Below are positions 36,827-54,883 of a stretch of DNA of 64,000 nucleotides, one piece after another. The number at the start of each line of letters is the position of its first letter. Position 1 is the first letter of the stretch. Made by a program: the position numbers and the translations under genes. Source of the stretch: Sipunculus nudus (lineage: Eukaryota > Annelida > Sipuncula > Golfingiida > Sipunculidae). The stretch spans positions 38,422,862 to 38,486,861 of the forward strand of contig CM049307.1 of assembly GCA_026874595.1 (NCBI GenBank), written 5' to 3'. Below the pieces are notes generated by a model. The model saw only the letters and a list, made by a program, of their open reading frames with translations, had not been told where the DNA came from and made no database searches.

Positions 36827-38920
36827 GTTAACTTTTTTACACTTGAAGATAAACACTCTAAACATACGGCTATGCATGACGTAGTGAAAGTTGTATTAAA
36901 TCACGAAAACTGATGAGATTCTAAAAATGTATATTGAAAGTACTCTTTGTTTTTCTCTTCTTACCTTCCGATATAAATCAAATTATTAGATATACAGTAT
37001 CAAATCATACATAACAGTTTTTAGCAATCAAAGAACTATCTAAAAATCGGTCTCGAGAAGAATTTTTTTGTAAGATCTTATGGAACTTTCGATTTTACTT
37101 TTCTGTGTAATATTTTCGTAAACCTTCCATTTACAATTGCACCAGCTATGGCGCTTAGCTTTACCATTTCGGGAGAGTATCACGAAATGTGACGGAACCA
37201 GTCATGTTATTATATCTTCGCCAGATGGCGCGGTATTATGCTTTCAGTCGGTTGGTTACTTGGTTGGTTGATAGCAACTTCATCATACAGGTATGATGGA
37301 TACTGATGACAATTTGTTTAGTATTAGGGTAACAATCATGGTACATGGTACAAGCATGTAAACGTTATCATAATATGATATCATAAAAATATTCTTACTA
37401 TACGACATAACGCAATGATTTTGTATCCTGATCGAGGATCAGGATATTTTAGATTATCTGGTATTAGGACCGCCTTTGTTCTAGACCTAACCTGTGACCC
37501 AACTATAGGGTTGATGAACCCTGACACACGTTTTCTGTGCACACAGCAACGTTCTATAAGGATCCTGTCGGAGGGTGCGGTTTCTGGCTACTTTTTGGTT
37601 CACAATAGGACTCCAGCAACTGGCCTATCTTCTTATAGCATACGCCATAAATTAATGTAATTTTATGGAATAAAAATGATGAATAAATCACATATAATTC
37701 AGTTTAATGAACCATAACCTTTTATCCCCCGATATTAAACACATTGTCCATATAGGGTGATTTTAGTAGTGCGATTTATAGACAGTCAATGCTTGAAAGA
37801 AAATTAAAATTGTAAACATTTCTCGCGCTCAGCATCTGCATACGTGTATGATTAGCATTAATATTCAAAGTAATAAGAGAAAAGATTTATATTAGAACAC
37901 ATATTATAATACTACTAGCTGATAAACCCGTACTCCGGGCTTTTTACCGCGGTTTGGGAGATATATTTACTGAGATATTGAATGTTGGCTCATTTTTTAT
38001 TATAAAAGTTAAAAGAAAATATAGATTTTTAGTGGGATACTCTCGGAATACGATATGAACAAATAATTTTTTACTGTTATTTTGTGGAGCTGTGCTCGTG
38101 GGAAAAAACCTTATCCCGGTATGTTTACCTTAAAGACCTGGTCAGTGGTGGTTTACATTGCGAACCGGAATGAGACGCGGAGGCATACAGTGTTCTGTTG
38201 ATATTTGACTGATTTCTATCGTTGGACGTATAAAGAATAGGTTGATGTGAGGAACACTTTAAAGATTAATTAAATGTACATTGCAAGGAAACTGTTCCTG
38301 AAGAAGGAAACAGAAATATGCATACATTGTAAGTAGCAGAAGCGGACCCAGCGGGACTCCATGCAGTGGGTCCGTATCCCATTTTCAGACCCCCGACACC
38401 ACCCTAGCCCTGTTCCTGAAATTGGGACCTTGAATTAGGTTTTGTCATTAATCCTCCTTGGTTGAACTCTCCATTTCATAAAGCGTTTTTCTCTTTTACT
38501 GACCACGCACGTGGGTCAAATCCCTCATTGAAAGCAAGCGTTATTCATATGAACAATAGTCCTTAGTGTTAGAGGTTAATTGACCACGATGCACGCATTC
38601 CGGTGAATGCCGAAGGCAGTTCGGCTGTGCTCGGTAAAAAAACCGGAAATATCACTCAAAATTATATGTATATTACAAATTATTTATTTTCATATCGCCT
38701 ATGTCACTGCGGGGATAATAACATTTAAAATGATGTATGGCACAATATTGTACACAACGCGGTTTTAGAGAATACTGCGAACAAACGTGAACTGAATTCC
38801 TTTTATAAGTATTAGATTTGTACCTCATTAAATACTCCCATCGGTCCTAATAGCGTGGTTTTTATTTGACAATAATAAAGTCTAATAATACACACGACGT
38901 TTAACTGAAATTGATGATTA
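36827..38920. other. Intergenic, no gene recognised
   Basis: An 81-codon frame at 37415 has no support. CAGAAGCGGACCCAG at about 38338 resembles one end of the GGATCC-type MITE, but no partner end is seen. Confidence 0.35.
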
Positions 38921-39574
38921 CGTGTCAGTTGGACGGGCGCCAGTTGGACGGGTCCCACTTAGGCGGTCCCATTTGGAAGGGTCCCATTTGGACGGTTCTA
39001 GGTGGATGGGTCCCAGTTGGAAGGGTCCCATTTAGACGCTATGTTATATTTACATTTCTTTTTTAGACACGTAAGTAGCTAGGGACTGAAGCTTTATGAG
39101 AAGGCCAAATTAAAATAATAAAACTTTATATATGTTGATCAAACACGGTGGGAAGCGAGGTCGCTTAATAAGATTCACCCTTAATAATTCACTAATTGTT
39201 TGAATAAATGGACTAATTAAGTTGCGTTACGGTAAGGCATTTTATAAGTGCAGTAAAACAACCAATTACCCTTTGACATGTGTTTGATAAATCAGTAAGA
39301 CACAAACCAACAAACAAGGAAAAAGAAAAACAGTTATCTCTCTTGGTCCCTTCTTATATTTGTCGAAAAAGAGCAGTGAGGGAATCAAAAGACCGTCAAT
39401 CATCAAATGTAGGGCTGGAAAAAGGAAAATGAAATGAGAGAGCGAGGGAGATAAAGAGAGAAAAGAGAATGCTTGTATACAATAACCTAAAAATGGGAGA
39501 CAGAAGGACACAATGAACTGGAGATAAAGAGAGAAGAGAATACTTGTATACGCGAATAAAGACAACATATACAG

Positions 39575-39575
<1 letters not shown>

Positions 39576-39638
<63 letters not shown>
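39576..39638. repeat. (GA)n microsatellite
   Basis: About 62 bases of GA repeats within a broader purine-rich segment (39430-39680). Overlapping Ser/Leu-rich minus frames are artefacts. Confidence 0.95.
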
Positions 39639-39642
<4 letters not shown>

Positions 39643-40008
39643 GCTTGAGAGAGATATGATAGGAGGAAAGGAGAAAGTTTTTTTCCATAAAATTGAAAGG
39701 TTTTTAAAAATGAATTAATTATAAAACACATTCGTTTAATTTTACAGGGGACTTTAATGTTTAGTGGTTCATGTTAATCAACGGAATATTTATCAAAGAC
39801 CACCGTGCTGTTATTATAACAGTTACTACATGGCTTAAACAATCGGTGCAAAACGAAACCTGATCACAATAACTGGTTAATTAACAAGAAGATGCACTTA
39901 TGTGGTTTCCTTTTGAAACGTGGTAAATGGGATGTACAGTTTTCTTATTCCTGTTATGGTCCATGAAGACAGTGATTTATACATTCATTTATTTAAGGAG
40001 TTAATAAA

Positions 40009-40028
40009 TCTATCTATCTATCTTTCTG

Positions 40029-40101
<73 letters not shown>
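40009..40101. repeat. (TATC)n microsatellite
   Basis: About 90 bases of TATC tetranucleotides with one early TTTCTGTC interruption. Confidence 0.95.
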
Positions 40102-40512
40102 TCACTAATATATTAGGCAATGTAGGATACACATCTCCGTAAAAAATAATTGAATTTAATACTAAATTAATAGGTAGTGTAGGATACATATGTTTGTGAA
40201 GAAGAATTGACTTTAATAAACAAAGGATATTTATTAAAGAAAAAATGTATCATCTTAAATGAATGACTCATATTTTATTGATTGACCACGTAACTCGGCT
40301 TTCAAATAAGGACAATTCTGATTTTATTGATATCACAAGCAAGCAATGCTTATTTAAGCTCTGTACACATTCCAAAGCAAATTATTAACTGCATTTCTTT
40401 TATGATAACATCTCATTAAATTATCGTTCCAATAAATAAATTCAATATAGACTTCAACGATGCCAAAGACATGTTCTGAACATAAATATGACGTTTTAAT
40501 GTTTGCATTTTA

Positions 40513-40591
40513 TGTCGCCAGTCAGCCGGGTGGTCTATATGTTCTTTCTTCATGGCGTTGCAAATGGTTCGATATTTTCATATATACAATT

Positions 40592-40636
<45 letters not shown>

Positions 40637-40820
40637 ACAACAAGACAGCAAAATACCCTTGATATTTCAACGTAAGTGATTATAAAACGAGTCATTGTAA
40701 ATCTTGCACATGATGTCGGCGTCGCCAAATAGCCGGGTGGTCTATACGAATGAGCCGTTCATCCTTCAGGACGTTTCAAACTGCTTTATATTTTCATGTA
40801 TACATTCACAATACTATATA
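40513..40820. repeat. Direct duplication, about 90 bp x 2
   Basis: GTCGCCAGTCAGCCGGGTGGTC and what follows at 40513 (TCTATA, then GATATTTTCATATATACA) is repeated at about 40721 as GTCGCCAAATAGCCGGGTGGTC with TTATATTTTCATGTATACA. The copies are about 205 bp apart with an AT microsatellite (40596-40634) between them. Confidence 0.6.
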
Positions 40821-41299
40821 TAATATATAATGCATATATTATAGCCTTCGTTATTTCTTAAACCCATACGTTATAGATAGAGCGTCTGACTGGGACCCGT
40901 CCAACTGGGACCCGTCCAGATGGGATCGAAAAAATCCGACCCGTCTACCTGAAACCCGTCCATTTGGGATGACACCAAATTGATTAATGAATTAAGGCCT
41001 CTTTGTGGGCAATGCCACTGTAAAGAAATATGGAATAAATTAAGAATATATCTTAGATGGATCAAAACCCTGTACTTAATTAAATATACCTGCATTATAA
41101 TTAATCAATATTATTAGAAACCAATCAATGAGTTATGCGAAGTTTACTATAAATATGTGGAATAAATTTTTCTAAAGAATAATATATGTAAATAAAACAT
41201 AATTCCTTTTGGAAAGGATAAAATGCCCCAGAAAACATTAGGAAACGCACTGTCCTGAAATACCCGAAAACGGCTTGTCCCCGAAAATTCCTGAAACCG

Positions 41300-41910
41300 C
41301 CTGAAGCAAGCGGACATGGCCCGACAGGCGTGGTTCAGGCGGTGCACGAGACAACAGATGATTATCACAAAAAAGTCAGAAGCTTATAAATCGTGGTTGG
41401 CACCTCGTCAGTTTCATTGTGGCGCATCTGTTGTCAGAATCCTGCACTGGCGTACCCCGAAGCCGCTCAGCAGGTACACGTTCTTGTACCGCGCCAGAAA
41501 ACACCTGGACTCCTATGGCAGCATGCTGGGTCGTGTCATCACAGAGCTCTCACCTGAGCTAGTAGGTCCGATATACCATTGTGACTGTGGGAATAACAGG
41601 ACACCCACGTGATTGCCAAAACTCCCCGACGTTTGCAGGTTTTGTTTGTGCTGTATGGACCGGATATATATTATTCCTGACTGTGAAATCCCCCGCCGGT
41701 TGTGTCAGCGCGACTGTCACTGACGGTAATACATCGGTTCTCCGGAATCAGCGGGACGGTGGACTCCCGCGAGAGTATGCGCGAGATCTTATACCTGATG
41801 AACCGTAATTTTCCCCTAAAAAAGGTGCAGGTCTGTTCCAAGGTCTTCTGGTCCATTCACAAATCGTGTTTGTATGGTCAAAGATGTGACAGAGATAACT
41901 GGCCTTGAAT
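41300..41910. other. GC-richer island with overlapping open frames, function unknown
   Basis: Plus frames of 98, 75 and 68 codons and minus frames of 61-73 codons overlap. I recognise no domain. The stretch ends about 600 bp before the first GST coding exon, so it could include GST upstream sequence or a decayed element. It is bounded on the right by a long AT microsatellite. Confidence 0.2.
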
Positions 41911-41969
41911 GGTGCCGACATGTAATGTGAGGCCATCAGCACAATACTGACTTTGCCACATATACGGTG

Positions 41970-42048
<79 letters not shown>

Positions 42049-42082
42049 AAATTATATATAATTATATATATATATTTATTTG

Positions 42083-42118
<36 letters not shown>
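41970..42118. repeat. Long interrupted (AT)n tract
   Basis: About 150 bases of TA repeats with TTT and AATT interruptions, lying about 400 bp upstream of the GST start codon. Confidence 0.95.
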
Positions 42119-42459
42119 ACATTTATATATATAATATAACATAATTGTGAGAAAGTAACGCCTTTAATACATATTAACATGTCTGTCTGACCGCATTAAC
42201 CTTAGGAAATGGTAACATATATATATGGACCCAAGAAAAAGAATTGTCATGGTACCTGAGGAAGATAATTTTCATAATCGTACATTATATCTGTCAAATC
42301 TGTTAATATTGTATGATGTCTGTGTTAAGCACATTTATTCTGCACTGTTACAGGGACTTTCTTGACTTAACCTGAGAGGTATTTACGAATTCAAATTTGT
42401 ATATTTTTTTTTCACTCCAGAGAATAAGTCCCTATCTGAGAAAATACGCTTCAAGTTAA

Positions 42460-46950
<4,491 letters not shown>

Positions 46951-48749
46951 CCAGGGAGACGCGCCGGATCTTACGATCTCTCAGGGTTATCTTGAAGCTA
47001 ATCATGTAATTACAGATAATTAATGATTATTTGGGTTAAAAAGCATAGGTGTTCTTGTCACAACGATGCAGGGAATGCATGGACAGTTTATATTCCTTGT
47101 GTCAGGCCGAGTTATCTGTCTCCATATTATCCAGACTGACCGGTAAACAACACTGGCCTTGACCTTCGACCTGCCACTGAATTCTATTCATGAGTGTCTG
47201 GACTTCGTCGTAAGACATCCGAACCAGGTGTTTATGCCATACTGTTTACACTTATGTCACTTTATTCTTAAATTATCGTTGAATTTCTCTCAAAACATTG
47301 GTCAGATTCGGATAATTTAGAAATTCTTACACCGGACGACATTTTAGATAATTTATCATTTTACTTTCATGAGGACAAAGTCGTTTCCGAGGGTACTATA
47401 TTATTTTTTTTATAATTCGGTCTGTTTTTGTACAACTATATGATATTTGAGTTGTACGGTACGCACATGGTCTTATATTAAGCCCAGGTTTGGTCAGGGA
47501 TTTAGGATAATTCCAAATGTTCGTCGGTATACTCGATCGTATCCGTTGCAGATGTTTGTAAGTATTATCATTCCGCGAAATAGATGAAATGATTACAGGC
47601 TATATTATTTAGCAGTTTTATCTCGTTTTCAACTTTTAGGACATAATATTTTAAGGAAAATTAAAGATTATAGACGCTAGCCGGAAAACTGAAGTCTCGG
47701 TTTATATCAGGGGTCCTTTTTTGAGTGGAATGTTCAAAATGGTTTCTGTGAAGAGACATCTCGTGCAGCGAATCATTTTGAGGTTACAATCATTTGTTGA
47801 GTTTTTTTTACAGGCAAACACGTGACACATGCATACGGTATATTGTGAATATTAACCATTTTCACCGAACAGACCTGCGGAAGCAGAGACAGTCCAGCAT
47901 GGCTAGTGCTTAATATTTTTTTGTCGGCTGAACCATCTCTTGTCAGTCCAACCTCGGAAATATATTTTTACATAAAGAAAAGCTTATATTGGTAAGTGAT
48001 GCATTTTATGTCTCAACAGTTCATATTTTAAAAACCTGTTATTTGAAAGGATAAGTGACCATTATCGCATTATAGAATTCTCTGAATCTCTGTAAACATA
48101 TTCGATCTTTCCGACAAATGTTCCGATTGTCTTCATGGAAACGGTTCTTTGTGGTCATAAAGAGCAACTATTGCATTCCGGCTGTCGTCATGGCAACTTT
48201 ACCTGATGGTCTTACGGAGCAACATGTATGCATTCGTCCCCAATGTTCTACTTTGGATTATCGCACCGCCGATGTCCAAATGTGTCCAGTTGAAGGATTA
48301 GATCTAGCCATAATTTTATAAAAGGTCAGCGGAGATAAAGGGTAAACATCCCTGTATATAAATAATACATGTTAGGCACAGATTAGCTTACAAAGTTCGT
48401 CTACCCTTCTGTTTTAGCCATGTAGTTTTCATAGTAAAGAAAGTTTTAGCGGAATGTTGTTTATGGAAAAATTGATATTTGAATCAAATATCTGCTAATA
48501 GTAATGTCCACCATGTAATCATGAAACGAGTCTTCTTGTCGTTTTATTTGTGAAGTAGCTTGAGCTGTCTGTTAAGCTGACAGAGATGGGAGACACACGT
48601 TCATGCAAAGTATATGTGATTATGATGATAACAAGTGATTGTGATTACAATTATGACAACGGCAGACGGACCAGCTGACTGTTGTGCCGGCTTTTCCATG
48701 GCTTATTTTATTCTCTCACAATATGGCAGCAATATATCTCATAGACAAG
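46951..48749. other. GST 3' flank and intergenic DNA
   Basis: Presumed 3'UTR followed by intergenic DNA. I saw no canonical AATAAA close to the stop; the variant ATTAAA occurs at 47660-47665. No other gene is visible. Confidence 0.4.
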
Positions 48750-49623
48750 TACTGTGGAAGTGGTTATTTTGGCGCGTCTGAATTTTTGCGCTTTTTTCAC
48801 TTTACAGTATTAGCGCAGTTCGAATTTTCGCGCAAATCAAATTCAATTTTTATCAAATTATCAAAATATTTAAACCAATAAGTGAAAGACAGGTTTGTAA
48901 CGCTACCAACCTCCCACCTAACAAGCTTCGGGTGACTGAACACATGCTACGGGCTAGTGAGTACCGTGATATACGGGGTAAACAATACATAATTACCGGG
49001 AATAAACACGTTTAATGATGCAATGGTTCTGCACCCAGACACGCCTTTTGACATCTGAGTGAGCTGTAGAATTGCTCAGCTACAAAAATTTTGTTTACTA
49101 ACTAGAAGCAACACGCTATGTGTGAACAACAATCATAGCTGACCACAATCGTTGCTGGCTTTCAGTCATACTTCAAAGACATTTGGAGGGGGGTTCTTAA
49201 GGTTTGCAAAGGCTATTTGTTTCACAGTTGTTTCTACAAATCACTAAAAATCGGAGTGGATTTCAGCTGAGATATCGTTTGCTTTGAAATCTTTTTACGA
49301 GCAACATGACAACTCTTACATCCTGGTTGAATAAGCCTTAACTCAAGCGACCGCGCACGGAGGGATAACCAGACCCACGTGACTGTGTGTCAGGTGAGAA
49401 CTCTGCAGTCTTCCAAGCGGCGAACGATCTATATGATACAGGATCGTGTATTCAATTCGCCATTACTCTTTACCTGTTACTTATAAAGTAAATAAGTAAT
49501 AAAGTAAACTACACGGACATGTATGGGGTGTTCGAAATAACGCGTATTCTTAATTTAGCGCAAATCACGCTCCCGCGAAAAGCGCGAAATAAAAACCCCG
49601 CTAACAAAACCACTTCCACAGTA
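48750..49623. mobile_element. Terminal-inverted-repeat element, about 874 bp
   Basis: TACTGTGGAAGTGGTT at 48750-48765 is perfectly complemented at 49608-49623. Both subterminal regions are rich in GCGC/CGCG words (GGCGCG, TTTTCGCGC and their complements). TA is the first and last dinucleotide, so a TA target duplication is possible, as in Tc1/mariner-type elements (inference). No transposase frame. Confidence 0.75.
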
Positions 49624-50395
49624 TACCCTGCCTTCTTTTAACCCTAGGCATGTAATAACTAACTTGTATGTCCCGGAGACCACCCAACTCATGTGAAGGT
49701 ATCAGTCTTGATAGGTTTCTACATAGGTCGACAGGTGTCGCTTTCATCAAACAATCACCGCTTTGTCAACGTTGTTGGCTTGTGTTAAGGGGTTTTTAGA
49801 TTATGAAACGAAAGACAGGACAGTTTTCTTGCCAGCCATATGATGTCATCATTATGTTTTATTTACACAAAGTGTCAGCTTTATACTGAGTTGGTCGGTT
49901 AGTGTCGTTTTAAACCTGACTTTCACAAATGTCAAGTGAATAATTTAGTGCACAGTCCCATGACTTTACAGAAGAGAACTTGGCAAATGGCAAGTTGGCA
50001 AATGAACTGGTAGCTTGTTATGAAATGAAGCATACGGCAGGGGCTTATATGCCCGTTTTCTAGACAATGGTTTAAAACCATTGCAATTTACTTGGGCATT
50101 ATTGATCTGGTATTTGTTAATGTGCATAGGGAAGTTATTTTACAAAATTGACAGATAAATTATGTTTTCATTTTAGCAATATTGGAAAAAGTTATGGATT
50201 AGATGATTAGCGTCACTATAGTATGAGATCCATAGTACCAAGATAGAACTATACTGATTATTAAGTAATATAAATTCATCGTTTCAGATTATGGATGCTT
50301 GTATGGCTAAATATAGTTATCATAGTTTCTGGTTGTCCGTTTTGATAATTTACTAAGTTTACCATGTCACATATCTCTGTATCAGTCTGTTAGCA

Positions 50396-50445
<50 letters not shown>

Positions 50446-52998
50446 TGACATATTATATACGGCATAAAAAGAAAGATGTGCTTAATTTACACATATTCCA
50501 TATTTTGTCAGAAAGCACTTGTATTTTCATTGCATATCACATTTATAGATTTAGTGCATTTTTATCTTTTTCACTGTGTTTGTATAATTGATAAAGATAA
50601 TGGCCTGTTTTCTGGCCTAAGAACTTAATCTGATACATATATAATTCTCGATTTAACACAATCGACCATTATTGCAAATTCATAAGACCAAGTTGATCAA
50701 AGAGCCGCGATAATTGTTTGTCGATGGCTCAGACGATGGCCGTACGCGTGTTCGTATAAATATGACCAATATCTTTCTAAGTTCATGATCGCTGTTTTAT
50801 AACTGTTTGTCTGTCACGGTTTGATTTCTAATTGGTCATCATACCATCATCGAAACCATCAATCTCAGACATGCCACAGGCTATGACAGGCAGTTTGGGT
50901 GAAGGAGTTATACAAACAGCGTGTCTGTGTTGGGATTAGATAGATCAACCTTGACGGTTTATATGGGTAGTCTCAGCTGCTTGGAATACGTTTGCCACTC
51001 GATTTGTTCAACTCAAGGGGATATTGTAGCGTAGGTACCAGTCTAGCGTAATTACATTCAGTCTCATTTGTCTGTCTGTTGCGTCACTTGGCATTTATTT
51101 ATTCTAATTTTCCTGATACCCAATCATATGATCCTTTGACAGACTCTGCTGTTTGAACGAAGCTAAAATGTTTAATTAAAATTCACCATTTTTCTTAAAA
51201 ACTTTGCACTGATGCATCGTTAGATTATTTTGTGAATTGTTAGAAAAAAAGGTTCTGCAAGGCAGAAGTTTATGACGTTTTAGTCACGATTCAAATCGTC
51301 TAGCAATTTGACAGAGATAAAAGTATCTCGGAGGAATTCAAGTACAAATCGGTGGAACGATATCTGGCTGAGAGACCCCTGGTGGCGATTGAGCTTATTA
51401 AATAGTCGCGCATTTCGACAGTAAAACGTGAATGTTGTTCATGAGTACAGCTTGTTTATCGTTTATTTTGCACGTTCATGATAGCTGGACTTGTTTTTAT
51501 TACACACTCGTACCTCGTCTTTTTATGGTATAATAAATGTAATTCTTGTTACCTTCTTGTTACTTACTTTGAGTTTAAATGAATGAAGAACTTCTGTGGT
51601 GACTGCATGTGTTTTAATGGGGTTTCCATATTATTGTACTTAGGGGTTATATTTGTTATTGTAACATCCTTCCCGTGTGAGTGTGTGAGTGTGTAGGTGT
51701 GTGTTAACCAAGAGTAAATCCTATTGCCGGTCGATCCCCTCTCTGAATTAAAGTGGAAAAAAAGTAAGGGGAGAAAAAAAATGAACATTTTTTTAAATTG
51801 AAATATTCTCAAGAAAAAACATGCTTTAAAATATCATTTTTTTACTCCTAGCAATTTAGAGTTCAGAATAAGAGATAATTTATAGAAATATGTAACTCTT
51901 TCCTATTTTCACGTTTTGAGTCTTTAACATAATACGCAGCAAAAACACCCTTATTCCTGGAATATCTCTTTGATTCTTTAACTTCAGTTCTCTGGTACAT
52001 GAAAATAAGATTTAGAACGACTTAGTTGAATTGATTAATTAACATGTATCCAATCCGCGTTGCAAATCAGAGTTATATAAAGTTTAAGCGATTATTATTA
52101 TTATTCAAGCGATTCACTACATGTAGTTTTGAAATCAACGTATTATATATGATCACAGGTAATGACTTGATTCAGAGTATATGCACCTTGGAGCATCATG
52201 TGTCTTCGAAGGCTCTCAACTTTCCCTTTCATCTGATGTACGTAGATACTGAGCTTTATCTATTTGTCTAACTAAGTTAGTTACATGAGAAAAAAGAGCC
52301 CTATATAAAATCAGTACTTAGAGATAGCGGGGACTCAAATAGCTTTATAGTGTCCCATTACAACATAACCAATTAATTATTTATAGCTCATGACTGATTC
52401 TGCCATGCTGCATGATGTTTAGCAGTATCAATAGCAGTATCAACAGCAATTTTTTATGTCCCCTGTCCCCCTCCCAGTTCCATTGTACTCCCGCATATAC
52501 ATGGAAGTGTACAAGATTGAGTAATGTCTCATGCATTTGATTTTAATATTGAAGAAAGTGCATAATTTGGGTATACCATGGTTTAGTTCTTACAAACCAT
52601 TCTAGAGGGCGGGTTATACAAGGTTCGGGGAATGTGTTTGCAAGGATACGGATTTTCCCCAAACATTTAGAAATCATCAGGTGTCATGCGGTTAAAGGAT
52701 TTTAATTCAAGTATGTAGAACTTCATCATAGAAAAAGTAATTCCTATATAGAACCAACGCTCATCTTTTTCGCAGAATATTTTAATGCGAAAGAGAACCA
52801 AAATCTTGGGATTGTTGTGTAAAACAATTCATAAAGGTTTAATAAAAATAAAATAAACGTGTTTTTCACATACACTTGTTGAAAAACTGAAGCACGTGAT
52901 GTATCCATCTGTTAATCGGTAAAAGTAAAGGTATTTTGTTCTTTTTTCAATATATAAAATAAATCCCCTTGCTGACAGTTCAGTAAACGTAGTCTTAA
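49624..52998. other. Intergenic, no gene recognised
   Basis: Contains an AT microsatellite at 50398-50439. Open frames are 82 codons or fewer and unsupported. Confidence 0.4.
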
Positions 52999-53961
52999 TC
53001 ATTCCAGGTACGGGTGTAAAAACCTCAGGTTACCGTCATTTCATGGGGGAGTGTAATTTCAGGTTACCCCTGCAAAACACTGCTCAGATAGCCCCGTCGC
53101 TGATTTAACCATGTGATAGATCCTTTGCTTTCAACTCATTTATTTTTATGTATATAAACCACGTAAAAGATACGATATAAACCTTTTTTATCAATCTATT
53201 GAAAAAGAAAATTGTCGCAAAATGTTAATTATATCATTAATGATATTTATGTTGACTCATACACTTCTATAAGCGCATGACACATCACTTGCAAACATAA
53301 GATATACAAAGTACTAACCTAATGTAAGAAATCCAGAAGAAATTTAAAAATGTTCAAGGTGCCCATTTACCTATCTTTGAAAAAGAATTTATGTGATTTC
53401 TGGCTCCCTTTGTGTATATATTAATAATCTTAGGGTAATTTTGATTGTGAAATTTCTTATAACGCCTTCGTGAAGGATGCATGAACTTTTTTTTATCAAC
53501 AACATGTTTGTAAACAGCAATGTTGACAAACGTGTAAAACATGTAACCTAAGGTGATAGGTTGCACATATGCGGAGGTAGAAAGATCACTAGTTGCAACA
53601 CACCATTTGCAACGCTCTGGCTCATCTGACCTGCTGCCAGATGCCCTTGTTGATTGTGTTTATTATTTTGGTGGGCACCAACATATTATAAACACTTGGA
53701 TATAAACAAAACAAGCAGCCTGTGAGCGGTGATATCAACGTTTTCTGTCCTATTTTTATAAAAGCTCCAAGGGATTACCTTTAGTTTATAAAGGTCATAT
53801 AGGTGATTGGGCCCCTTTAATATAAACATAAACTAAAGAAACAACACTTTTGAGGGGATAATCTGAAACTAAAGGGGGTAATCTGAAATCGATTTCAAGG
53901 TACCGGTTGGTGACCTGAAACGGGGGTAACCTGAAGTCTTTTGCACCGGTACCTGGAATGA
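52999..53961. mobile_element. TTAA-flanked inverted-repeat element, about 963 bp
   Basis: Left end TCATTCCAGGTACGGGTG and right end CACCGGTACCTGGAATGA are inverted repeats, with further matches inward (CAGGTTACC.. repeated). TTAA sits immediately outside both ends (52995-52998 and 53962-53965), the target duplication typical of piggyBac-type elements. The interior holds the dispersed repeat copy 53340-53830. No transposase frame. The ends do not show the classical piggyBac CCC start, so the superfamily is tentative. Confidence 0.6.
53340..53830. repeat. Dispersed repeat, copy A (uninterrupted)
   Basis: Shares ordered words with 57415-58330: GTGATTTCTGGCT, CTTATAACGCCT, GCAATGTTGACAAA, GTAACCTAAGGTG, GCTGCCAGATG, TTATTTTGG.., AGCCTG, and TTTAGTTTATAAAGGTCA. 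It ends with GTGATTGGGCCCCTTTAA, which also occurs in the hairpin element at 27920. It gives the pre-insertion sequence for the interrupted copy B. Confidence 0.7.
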
Positions 53962-54883
53962 TTAAAAATAAGTTTACGTCTCACCTATATCATTTCCCGG
54001 GAACCGGGCATGTAAACAAATGATACAAAAGCCAGTGTATAATAATATACGTATATTTATATTTTGACGGATGAAGCTGTAGGTTTTTGAAGCATAAGTG
54101 AATATTGTAATATCCTCAATGCACCAATGGTAAGTGTTCTTAGGGTCATGTGGTTTATGAAATCCTCGAGCAGAGACTCCATTATCAACGGGCACAGGAG
54201 TCCCGGATGAGACCTTATATATAATAAGCAGTACCAGGCACTGCCATGATATAACCATGGCGGTAAAGTGCTTTAAACTTCCATGAAATACTGCGATGAA
54301 TCAAATATACACTTATAGTGCTTCTTCATTTTCCAATCATCTCGTGTATGTATATAACAATGCTGCAAGAGCACCCGTCATTTGAGATGACCGAACTTGT
54401 GATTTAGTGATACAGCGTGCACAAACCTACAACATCACGAGCGTACATCAGGTGTGTAGATAATTAAGCTCGCGGTTCTGCCTCACTGACCCGGTACGGG
54501 ATGAGTGCAGCTCCACGCTCCAATTGACGTAGGTGCGCAAGTCTACCCTGTGGCAACGTACACATGACACAGGTTGATGCCACTGATATTGATTATAGTG
54601 GATTTTCTTTTTCTCAATTTTACTGCTTAACGTGATCATTCAGAGCTAAAATTTTGTCATCTGTCTAATATTGTGATTAACAACAGCAGTCGGGCCAACG
54701 CGAACAAAAAGAAACGCCGTATATAGCCGTAGTCTAATATATACCGGTGACCATATGCTTGGAATGAGGAAGTTTCACAGTCCTGAAAACAGAGGCTATA
54801 ATGTAAAGGGACTCATCAGGATCCCCGCGTTGTGTATGACAACATGACACCTGTTAAGAGGTCAAATAAAGAAAAGCAAAGAA

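Larger units (their letters stand above)
38923..40970. mobile_element. Element with minisatellite-bearing inverted ends, about 2 kb
   Basis: The left end (38923-39055) holds repeats of TTGGACGGGTCCCA, then AGACGCTATGTTAT. The right end (40865-40970) holds the complement: ACGTTATAGATAGAGCGTCT, then repeats of TGGGACCCGTCCA. Both outer tips read GTGTCA when viewed inwards. The order of parts is mirrored, as expected for terminal inverted repeats. The interior (39056-40864) has GA and TATC microsatellites and a direct duplication, but no coding frame. Inference: a foldback-type non-autonomous transposon. Confidence 0.5.

Noticed and set aside
38338-38400. Another GGATCC-type MITE end (CAGAAGCGGACCCAG)
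   Set aside because: No partner end within a few hundred bases.
39266-39731. Leu/Ser-rich minus-strand frames of 111 and 140 codons
   Set aside because: Driven by the GA microsatellite and neighbouring purine-rich sequence; no conserved domain.
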